Shown piece after piece: positions 17,864 to 24,450 of a stretch of DNA of 64,000 nt. The notes under the pieces are model-generated. The model saw only the letters and a list, made by a program, of their open reading frames with translations. It ran no database searches and was not told the DNA's origin. The DNA comes from Bdellovibrio reynosensis (GTDB lineage Bacteria > Bdellovibrionota > Bdellovibrionia > Bdellovibrionales > Bdellovibrionaceae). The DNA lies in contig NZ_CP093442.1 of the NCBI RefSeq assembly GCF_022814725.1, positions 310,001-374,000 on the forward strand, in the 5' to 3' direction. The position numbers and the translations under genes were made by a program. The first letter of the stretch is position 1. Every line of letters begins with the position of its first letter.

Positions 17864-18873
17864 TTGATAGTTTGGCAGATCCAAGCCCGCAGTTCCCGTA
17901 AGCCTGCTTCAAGCTCGGGGTGGGAACTGATGATGGGCTCAAAATTTCGAATCACAGAAGGGCAGTCATAGGGTTTTTCCATCAATGCTTCGGTGATTTC
18001 TTCAACCAGGGTTGGATAAAGGCAGTTCGTGTATATTCTTAAATCCTTCACGAATCCGTCGTAAATCTTGAACTGAATTTCAAATGAGCCCAGAGATAGA
18101 TATTCTTGGATGTGATGATTGAACTCTAAGGTGTTACCGTACAGCCATTCCCAGGCTGTTAACGATTCGTATTGGGATTTTAATTCGGGGATCTCAAGCA
18201 GACTAGAGGCCGTCAAACATTCGATCTCTGAGGACGAACTATAAAAGCTTTGAAACGAAGCAATCATTGCTTCAACCATTTTTTCGTGGCGCACATCCTT
18301 GGCAATTTCACTTAAGTTTGCGATGCGTGCTCGTGCCGATTCCAAGTTGAAGGCTCTTAGTCTTTTTGGATTCGTTAATAAGTAGCTTCTTAGTCGTTGT
18401 AGATTTGTATTTAATAAAAGTGTCCCGTGATGAAAAGCGCGATCCTTTTTTTCGCGATATGCACTGCCGCTGAATTTACGGTAACCATCACCCGCGCGAA
18501 ATAATAAATCATTGCGACCAGAGGCTTCGCCTTTAACACCAAATTTTTCTAAGGCTTGAAAAATGATCTGCGTATTGTTCTTAAGACTGTAGGATTCTTT
18601 CGGAGATAAAAAAGTAAAGTTGGTATTTCCCAAATCATGAAAGACAGCACCTCCGCCGGTGGTTCTGCGGGCTAGATGAACTTTATCATCAACCATTCTT
18701 AGCAGGTTACATTCAGACCAGGGATTTTGGTGGCGCCCGATCAGGATTGTGTCTTCATTGCGCCATAGGAAAAGGGCATGCTGATCAGGTTCTAAGTTAT
18801 TAAAGATCCACTCCTCGGTGGCGAGATTCAGATGGGGGTTTAGTGAATCGGAAAGAAAGACCTTTAGCTGCAT
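17860..18873 (-). CDS. lplA: Lipoate-protein ligase A, copy 2
   Basis: 337 aa paralogue of the gene at 16148-17167. The two are alike over their whole length (by eye roughly two thirds identical) and share all catalytic segments: RRTTGGGAVFHDLGNTNFTF, GRNDLL and RKFSGSAYREKKDRAFHHG. Divergence is greatest in the last 60 residues. The start at 18873 matches the start of copy 1; a longer in-frame ORF upstream encodes an unrelated extension and runs into the prpB terminator region. The two ligases may prefer different acceptor proteins, or give higher salvage capacity (inference). Confidence 0.93.
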   Translation of the reverse strand: MQLKVFLSDSLNPHLNLATEEWIFNNLEPDQHALFLWRNEDTILIGRHQNPWSECNLLRMVDDKVHLARRTTGGGAVFHDLGNTNFTFLSPKESYSLKNNTQIIFQALEKFGVKGEASGRNDLLFRAGDGYRKFSGSAYREKKDRAFHHGTLLLNTNLQRLRSYLLTNPKRLRAFNLESARARIANLSEIAKDVRHEKMVEAMIASFQSFYSSSSEIECLTASSLLEIPELKSQYESLTAWEWLYGNTLEFNHHIQEYLSLGSFEIQFKIYDGFVKDLRIYTNCLYPTLVEEITEALMEKPYDCPSVIRNFEPIISSHPELEAGLRELRAWICQTIN

Positions 18874-18925
18874 TAAATAAAAAGCTAATTCACCATCTAA
18901 AAAAGCGTCAAGAAAAGCTCTGGTG

Positions 18926-18958
18926 AAAAAAACAAAGGCCCGCACGGGGCGAGCCTTT
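18926..18958 (-). terminator. Rho-independent terminator downstream of prpB
   Basis: Ten-bp stem with one G-T wobble (AAAGGCTCGC/GCGGGCCTTT on the minus strand), 5-nt loop and then TTTGTTTTTTT. It separates the prpB transcript from lplA copy 2. Confidence 0.85.
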
Positions 18959-18989
18959 CAAAGTTTTGATTATGTTTTAACAGTCTAAA

Positions 18990-19892
18990 TTATTCGCGCA
19001 CTTTAAAGTTAAAAATGCTTGAATCAAACGAGTTGTACTCGTCGTATCTCGTCAACGTGTAAAGATCTTTACGATGATGCATTTTGCCTAAAAGACCTTC
19101 TTGAGTTCCTTTAGCTTTGATTTCATTTAAGCCATCAATGGTTGCTTTCATCGCCAGACGGAATGTAGTGACCGGATAGATCACGATGTTATAACCTAAG
19201 TTCGATAACTCTTCGTAAGTGTAAAGGCGGCCCTTACCAAATTCCGTCATGTTCGCCAGTAAAGGAACATTGACAGCTTTGCGGAACGTTTCAAATTCTT
19301 TTTCGTTCTCAAGAGCTTCCGTGAAGATGCAATCCGCACCCGCATCGATGTAAGCTTTCGCGCGATCAATGGCCTTATCAAGACCTTCAACAGCACGAGC
19401 ATCCGTACGAGCGATCAATAAGAAATTCTCATCAAGCTTTTTACCACGAGCAGCAGCAGCCACTTTGCGAGTCGCTTCATCACGAGTCACTAGGCCCTTA
19501 CCATCAAGGTGACCACAACGCTTCGGATTGATTTGATCTTCGATATGGCAGCCTGCTAGGCCCATCTCAATCATTTCCTGCACAGTGCGAGTCGCTGACA
19601 TCGGTTCACCAAAACCAGTGTCGATATCAATAATAGTTGGAAGTGAAGTCGTGCGCGCAATCTGACGACCACGGTTAGCAACTTCAGACAAAGTAGTTAA
19701 GCCAATATCAGGATATCCAAGATCATTAGAAAGAACAGAGCCAGAGATATAAACCCCATCAAATCCTTCTTTCTGAATAGCCATACTTACAAGCGGAGAC
19801 CAAGACCCCGGAAACTGCAAAAGCTTCCCAGATTTTAAAGCCTCACGAAAATTCTTACGCTTCTGCGCCGGTGTAATTTCAGGAAACAACAT
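18990..19892 (-). CDS. prpB: Methylisocitrate lyase
   Basis: Splits 2-methylisocitrate into pyruvate and succinate, the last step of the methylcitrate cycle. The 300 aa protein belongs to the isocitrate lyase/PEP mutase family. Visible motifs are DIDTGFGEP (metal-binding loop), HIEDQINPKRCGHLDGK with catalytic Cys126, and ARTDAR. The short length and KRCGHLDGK agree with PrpB rather than isocitrate lyase. Start at ATG 19892, which has GGAGG 6 bp upstream; the longer TTG form would put that site inside the gene. Confidence 0.95.
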   Translation of the reverse strand: MLFPEITPAQKRKNFREALKSGKLLQFPGSWSPLVSMAIQKEGFDGVYISGSVLSNDLGYPDIGLTTLSEVANRGRQIARTTSLPTIIDIDTGFGEPMSATRTVQEMIEMGLAGCHIEDQINPKRCGHLDGKGLVTRDEATRKVAAAARGKKLDENFLLIARTDARAVEGLDKAIDRAKAYIDAGADCIFTEALENEKEFETFRKAVNVPLLANMTEFGKGRLYTYEELSNLGYNIVIYPVTTFRLAMKATIDGLNEIKAKGTQEGLLGKMHHRKDLYTLTRYDEYNSFDSSIFNFKVRE

Positions 19893-19904
19893 TTTTTCCT
19901 CCAA

Positions 19905-20116
19905 GTGAAAAACTCAAAGATCTTTTCCAGAAAACTGCGACGAGATCTTTCAATTTTGCCTTTAACTTAAAAAAAATTCCACTCAAAGGCACCACGTGAA
20001 ATTTTCGTTCTCCAACCGCTTAAGCTTTAACCGCTAAAATCACTGAAAATCGTACCAAATCCCTATCTTAGTTTTATTCAAAAAGACTGAAAACCAAGAC
20101 TCTTAAGTTATGATGA
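19905..20116. other. Promoter-side spacer upstream of prpB
   Basis: AT-rich stretch between prpB and family B repeat 1. No gene, hairpin or clear operator seen; it must hold the prpB promoter. Confidence 0.5.
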
Positions 20117-20272
20117 GCCTGGCAGTGAGGGAGGGGCTTCGTAGTCTCATCCGAAGCGGGCCTTTGTCGGCGCCTGGATGGCGCGAACCGCACCGAAGGT
20201 GCGGCGACAACTGAGCCAGGAGGGCGTGACCGCGAAGGAGGAGACTACGAAGCCCCTCCCTCACTGCCAGGC
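20117..20272. repeat. Family B structured palindromic element, copy 1 (core in reverse orientation)
   Basis: Long palindrome ending 11 bp from the prpD stop. The outer arms are a 30-bp perfect inverted repeat beginning GCCTGGCAGTGAGGGAGGGG. The core, read on the minus strand, is GGCTCAGTTGTCG, hairpin CCGCACC-TTC-GGTGCGG, GTTCGC, hairpin GCGCC-ATCCA-GGCGC, then CGACAAAGG. The TTGTCG/CGACAA stem closes the two hairpins. Shared core but unrelated arms compared with 38131-38291 and 55716-55870. Confidence 0.9.
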
Positions 20273-20283
20273 GCTCTTCGTAA

Positions 20284-21792
20284 CTAGAAGATACCTTTGT
20301 TATCACGCTTGTTGTTAACAAGCTTTTCGATTGGGATCTGCACGTTCAACTGTTGAACTTCTTCAGCAGTCAAAGTTTCAAGACGTTCGCAAAGACCGAT
20401 AAAACGATCGCGTTCTGCCTTAGTAATGATTCCTTCAGTCAAAGTGTCAAACTTACGGATGTAGTCAGCACGTTTGAATGGGCGGGCACCTGCTGGATGC
20501 GCATCAGCTACGCCAAGTTCATCAACGATTTTAGAACCGTCTTTCATTGTGATTTCTACGCGGCCACCGAAGCGTTTTTTATCTGGATCTGTCTCGTGGT
20601 ACCAAGCCGTCCATTGTTTGTCTTCGATCGTAGAGATTTTGTGCCACAATGCCACAGTGTCAGGGCGTTGAGCGCGCTCTGGAGCGTAAGAGTTCACATG
20701 GTGCCAAGTGCCGTCTTGAAGAGCCACTGCGAAGATGTACATAATAGAGTGGTCCAAAGTTTCACGAGACGCATTTGGATCCATTTTTTGTGGATCGTTT
20801 GCACCAGTACCGATCACGTAGTGAGTGTGGTGAGAAGTGTGGATCACGATATCTTTGATATCGTCGAAGTTTTTGATCATTGGCTTCATTTTGCGAGCCA
20901 AGTCGATCAATGCTTGAGATTGGTACTCTGCAGAGTGTTCTTTAGTGTAAGTCTCAAGGATCGCGCGTTTTTCTTCGCCCACTTCTGGAAGTGGAACTTC
21001 GTATTTACCGTTTTTACCATCTAGCATGTAAGCGATAACAGAATCTTCGCCTTCATAGATTGGAGATGGCGCACCTTCGCCACGCATAACACGGTCCACT
21101 GCTTCAACAGCGAGTTTACCAGCGTGTGCCGGAGCGTAAGCTTTCCAAGAAGAGATTTCACCTTTGCGAGATTGACGAGTCGTGAAAGACACGTGAACTG
21201 CTTGTTGAACCGCTTGGAAGATGGTTTCAGTTGGAAGAGAAAGCAATGTACCGATACCAGCTGCTTGAGCAGGGCACAAGTGAGCAATATGATCTTTTTT
21301 GTGCATGTGAAGGCAGATCGCTTTTACTAGGTCTACGTGAACTTCATAACCAGTCACGATACCTTTAAGAAGTTCTTTACCGTTTTTACCCATTTGTTGA
21401 GCAACGGCCAAAATCGCAGGAATGTTATCACCAGGGTGAGAATAATCAGCCGCTAGGTAAGTGTCATGGAAATCCAATTCACGAACCGCAGTCCCGTTCG
21501 CCCAAGTCGCCCATTCGCAATCGAATTTTTGATCATTCGGCATACCGAATACAGTCGCACCACCGTTACGAGGATGCGCAAGCGCCATCGCACGAGCAGA
21601 AGCCACAGGACGACGATTAGCTGCAGCGATAGCGACAGAAGCATTGTCGATGATACGGTTAATGACCATATCAAGAACATCAGCTTTGATTGGAGCATTG
21701 TCAGAAGCGATTTCTGCAATTTTCCAAGCCAGTTGATCTTTACGATCCAATTTTTCTTTAGATGGATAAACGCGAACGGTGTGTTTCTTCAT
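20284..21792 (-). CDS. prpD: 2-methylcitrate dehydratase
   Basis: MmgE/PrpD-family protein of 502 aa that converts 2-methylcitrate to 2-methyl-cis-aconitate. Recognisable stretches are [35 protein letters not shown] near residues 98-130 and the later [18 protein letters not shown] and [10 protein letters not shown] segments. With prpC and prpB on the same strand this gives a near-complete propionate-oxidising cycle; the hydration to methylisocitrate needs an aconitase not seen here. AAGGA precedes the ATG. Confidence 0.93.
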   Translation of the reverse strand: MKKHTVRVYPSKEKLDRKDQLAWKIAEIASDNAPIKADVLDMVINRIIDNASVAIAAANRRPVASARAMALAHPRNGGATVFGMPNDQKFDCEWATWANGTAVRELDFHDTYLAADYSHPGDNIPAILAVAQQMGKNGKELLKGIVTGYEVHVDLVKAICLHMHKKDHIAHLCPAQAAGIGTLLSLPTETIFQAVQQAVHVSFTTRQSRKGEISSWKAYAPAHAGKLAVEAVDRVMRGEGAPSPIYEGEDSVIAYMLDGKNGKYEVPLPEVGEEKRAILETYTKEHSAEYQSQALIDLARKMKPMIKNFDDIKDIVIHTSHHTHYVIGTGANDPQKMDPNASRETLDHSIMYIFAVALQDGTWHHVNSYAPERAQRPDTVALWHKISTIEDKQWTAWYHETDPDKKRFGGRVEITMKDGSKIVDELGVADAHPAGARPFKRADYIRKFDTLTEGIITKAERDRFIGLCERLETLTAEEVQQLNVQIPIEKLVNNKRDNKGIF

Positions 21793-21869
21793 TAGAAGAT
21801 CCTTTCTGAATTAAGAAAATGAAAGCCGAGACAAATTAACTTGCTCGGCCAGAAAGGGTCAAGCGGGGA

Positions 21870-22391
21870 CTAGGTTTTCCAGCCGGTCTTGTCGTGGAAA
21901 TCCGCGGTGGATTTTGGGTGGCGCAAAGCCCAATAAGCTTTTTCGCCAGTCGTGAACTCTATGACTGCAGTTAATCCAACGCAGGAGGCCGCAATTGCTT
22001 TCGTACTAAGCAATTCAATCTTAAAAAAACCATTTTGGCCTTGGGTGGATTTCTCTTTCAGACGCACAGTGATATCGGGTGAAGGGCTCATGCCCTCACG
22101 ATAACTGCTAAAACTATAAGCATTCCAATTGCCATTGGGGGAGCAATTGACCTCCGTGTAAGAGTCATTGGCCTGGGGACCGGATCCCAGAAAAGTTTCC
22201 AGACAGGTTGTTTTCCATAATTCATCTTGGCGACTTTCGATGATGGCCGGATCAGGCCACAGAATTTTGTCTAATGGACCTGAAATCTGAAAAGTGATTT
22301 CGATTTTTTCAGCAGAAATTATTTGCAGATCGCTAAAAATTTTAAATTGATCCGTTAACGGTGTCGAAGCAAAGGGCTGCAAAACGTTCAT
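21870..22391 (-). CDS. DOMON-like domain protein
   Basis: 173 aa beta-rich protein without signal peptide, resembling the bacterial DOMON-like domain (carbohydrate/haem-binding sandwich related to family 9 CBMs). The typical segment is LWKTTCLETFLG followed by YTEVNCSPNGNWNAYSFSSYREGM, with the late AYWALRHP. The start ATG at 22391 overlaps the TGA of the upstream thioesterase gene (ATGA), so the two are translationally coupled. Ligand unknown; a longer start at 22406 is unlikely. Confidence 0.75.
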   Translation of the reverse strand: MNVLQPFASTPLTDQFKIFSDLQIISAEKIEITFQISGPLDKILWPDPAIIESRQDELWKTTCLETFLGSGPQANDSYTEVNCSPNGNWNAYSFSSYREGMSPSPDITVRLKEKSTQGQNGFFKIELLSTKAIAASCVGLTAVIEFTTGEKAYWALRHPKSTADFHDKTGWKT

Positions 22392-23158
22392 GATTTTCTT
22401 TCCCACTCTAATTGAGAGGTGAATAATACTTTTTCGTCACTGATTCTAAGGCCTCGGTAAGTTGAAACTCCGTGCGAAGCTTTAGACACATCGATGGTGT
22501 GACAGTCGCGTTCAATTCTGACGGTGTCGCCTAAAAAAGTCTCGGCTAAAAAGTTCACGGCGTAACTTTTTAAGCGCAAAGTTTTATGAAACTGATAGGG
22601 AATGGCATCCAAAACCCACTGGGCATATTTGGTATTATTAACATGTTGGTTAATATCCAAATCAGAGTTGCGAACTTGGAACTGCGCCAAAGTTTCATAG
22701 TCACCTTGCGCAGTGATTTTTTCAGCGACCAGCCCCGTTGATTCATTCAGGGTGAAGCTTTCCATGCTTTGCAGCTCATGGGCGGCGAGAAGTTTTTTAG
22801 TAGTTTTGTCTATGGCAATAAAAGTGGAAGTGCACTGAGCGACTTCTTTACCGCTTTCATCAAAAACTTTAAATTCACGGTTGGTGAAGGAACCTTCTGG
22901 CGCACGAATCCAGGTTTGAATTGTTAATTTATCTCCATAATTGGCCCAGGAATGAACCTTTAAATGCTGGCGGGTTACGACCCAATATAGTCCGTGCTCT
23001 TCCATCGATGACACGCCGAAACCTAAGTGTTCGGCGTGGATCCAGGAAGTTTCCTGAAGTAAATTCAGGAGCCCGTAAAGTCCTAATCGCCCCATGGGAT
23101 TGACTAAAAGACTTGTAACTTTGAAGGTTTCCGACCACAACGGTTGCTTTGTTTCCAT
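22388..23158 (-). CDS. Acyl-ACP thioesterase (FatA/FatB-like)
   Basis: Double hot-dog protein of 256 aa that should release fatty acids from acyl-ACP. The N-terminal hot dog has MGRLGLYGLLNLLQETSWIHAEHLGFG. The second half carries the catalytic segment RNSDLDINQHVNNTKYAQWVLDAIP, in which the Asp-x-Asn-x-His set matches FatA/FatB enzymes. The start at 23158 gives the usual N-terminus; an upstream TTG is possible but adds an odd polar tail. It is divergent from an XRE regulator, and palindromic sites lie between them. Confidence 0.85.
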   Translation of the reverse strand: METKQPLWSETFKVTSLLVNPMGRLGLYGLLNLLQETSWIHAEHLGFGVSSMEEHGLYWVVTRQHLKVHSWANYGDKLTIQTWIRAPEGSFTNREFKVFDESGKEVAQCTSTFIAIDKTTKKLLAAHELQSMESFTLNESTGLVAEKITAQGDYETLAQFQVRNSDLDINQHVNNTKYAQWVLDAIPYQFHKTLRLKSYAVNFLAETFLGDTVRIERDCHTIDVSKASHGVSTYRGLRISDEKVLFTSQLEWERKS

Positions 23159-23251
23159 AAGTACATAGTCCCATAATTCTTCGAATGAAACATGAAATAA
23201 CTCACATCCATCTGAATAATTATTGTGCAAAAACAGAAAGTACTTTATTGC

Positions 23252-23280
23252 TTAGTAGTGTATACTAAATTTGTTTAGTA
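23252..23280. promoter_or_regulatory. Dyad operator array between thioesterase and XRE regulator genes
   Basis: Alternating half-sites TTAGTA (23252-23257), TACTAAA (23263-23269) and TTTAGTA (23274-23280). The last two form a perfect 7-4-7 palindrome, and the first two a 6-bp dyad. The arrangement between divergent genes suggests binding by the adjacent HTH protein. Confidence 0.6.
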
Positions 23281-23285
23281 AACCG

Positions 23286-23342
23286 AAAGGTGATAACCGG
23301 CTATCTTTCACAGATTTTTATCACCAAGTACTTGTCACCTTT
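23286..23342 (+). promoter_or_regulatory. Alternative-hairpin leader of the XRE gene
   Basis: AAAGGTGA (23286-23293) can pair with TCACCTTT (23335-23342), while the overlapping GGTGATAA (23289-23296) can pair with TTATCACC (23318-23325). The two 8-bp stems exclude each other, like a switchable 5' leader. The start codon follows about 31 bp later. Confidence 0.45.
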
Positions 23343-23373
23343 GGCGGGTTGTGTGTAAGCTCAGGGTATTAGG

Positions 23374-23661
23374 ATGGAACTGATGAAACAGAAAAATGTG
23401 CTAGCAGAATTTTTGAAAAATAAACGAGTATCAGCAGGTCTTTCTCAAAGAGATGTTGCCGATAAATTGGGTTATTCTACTCCGCAATTCATTTCTAACT
23501 GGGAGAGAGGCGTTTCTCATCCGCCAATCAACGCACTTAAAAGACTTGGTGAACTTTATAAAGTTTCTGCCGATGATTTGTTTGAAGTGACTTTAAATGC
23601 AACAATTACTGAAGTTACCCAAGATTTGCGCAGAAAATTTGCAACTAGCAAAACTAGATAA
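23374..23661 (+). CDS. XRE-family helix-turn-helix regulator
   Basis: A 95 aa protein that is almost entirely one Cro/C1-type HTH domain (residues ~8-65). SQRDVADKLGYSTPQFISNWERG covers helices 2 and 3, and PPINALKRLGELYKVSADDLF ends the domain. A short basic tail follows. The start may be the ATG at 23374 or the one at 23383, which has AGGATGG in front. The dyad sites at 23252-23280 are likely its operator, making it autoregulatory and perhaps a regulator of the divergent thioesterase operon. Confidence 0.88.
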   Translation: MELMKQKNVLAEFLKNKRVSAGLSQRDVADKLGYSTPQFISNWERGVSHPPINALKRLGELYKVSADDLFEVTLNATITEVTQDLRRKFATSKTR

Positions 23662-23696
23662 AGAATTTTTTTAACATTAATTTAACTGTCTTTAAA

Positions 23697-23722
23697 GAGC
23701 TCCCTATGGGAGCTTTTTTTTG
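23697..23722 (+). terminator. Rho-independent terminator after the XRE gene
   Basis: Stem AGCTCCC/GGGAGCT with loop TAT, then eight T residues. Confidence 0.92.
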
Positions 23723-23757
23723 TTTCTAGAACCTATAAAATTAGCAGGCTTAACTTC

Positions 23758-24429
23758 ATGCCTTTATCTTCGGTCCCGGCAAATAAATTTAAACGTCTTA
23801 GCGAAGAGCTCTGCGCCTATATTGAAGATGAAGGTCTGTCGATTCGTCCCTACAGCAGTGAACTTTTGCCCTATTTTCATCAGCTCACTGATGAATCTAA
23901 GGATGAGGTTGTGGCAACTCTAAATGATTATTTGAATATCTGTAAATCTGTCTATGCTGAAGGTCGCCAACTTAAAGATGCAGAGTTTTTTACTTTAAAG
24001 GCGTTAGAGTATTATAAATTTGAAGCAAGCCCAGCCCTTTTTAAAATTTTAAAAAATCCAAAATTCATCACTGAGTTTTATTCTTTCAAGAACACTCAAT
24101 TTTTCCGCACTCTTAATTTCTTTGAGGTGACGAGCTATACCATTGAAGACATTTACTGCCGTCAGTGGATTCACCTTTATGAGCGTGAAGAAAAAGTAGC
24201 GGCCCACGTATACGAAGTCGTCACTAAAATGGTCGAGGGTAAGGGCGAGGACAATTACTTCTTTACTGAAAAAAATATCTTAAAAGAACGCGCTTCCTTA
24301 GAGCGAGTTGAAATGGTCATTAACGGCTTGCATATTTCAGCGCTTAAACATCAAGGTCAGATCACAGCTCTTGCAAGCTGTGTTGACTGCGAGCCGATCT
24401 TTAATTTGCCGACAGAGGAAGAAGACTAA
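23758..24429 (+). CDS. Orphan-family protein, paralogue of 52402-53073
   Basis: 223 aa, cytosolic, mixed alpha/beta. No known domain recognised. It is clearly related to the 223 aa product at 52402: both have a LSEELCAYIEDEGL / LAQRLSVMLAGEGV start, then RPYSSELLPYF / RTYDKGLPYFSKL, and the diagnostic block NTQFFRTLNFFEVTSYTIEDIYCRQWIHLYERE / NVQLFRSLNFFKFCSYTLEELHSREWWLLFNRD. The YT-EE/D-x-x-x-x-x-W pattern recalls the start of PAS-like modules, but this is only a hint. Both paralogues are single genes with their own terminators nearby. Confidence 0.75.
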   Translation: MPLSSVPANKFKRLSEELCAYIEDEGLSIRPYSSELLPYFHQLTDESKDEVVATLNDYLNICKSVYAEGRQLKDAEFFTLKALEYYKFEASPALFKILKNPKFITEFYSFKNTQFFRTLNFFEVTSYTIEDIYCRQWIHLYEREEKVAAHVYEVVTKMVEGKGEDNYFFTEKNILKERASLERVEMVINGLHISALKHQGQITALASCVDCEPIFNLPTEEED

Positions 24430-24450
24430 GTTCTTCCTTAAATGATTCAA

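Noticed and set aside
20103-20321. 72-codon reading frame across family B repeat 1
   Set aside because: It follows the palindrome; similar frames appear on both strands of all B copies because of high-GC symmetric sequence.
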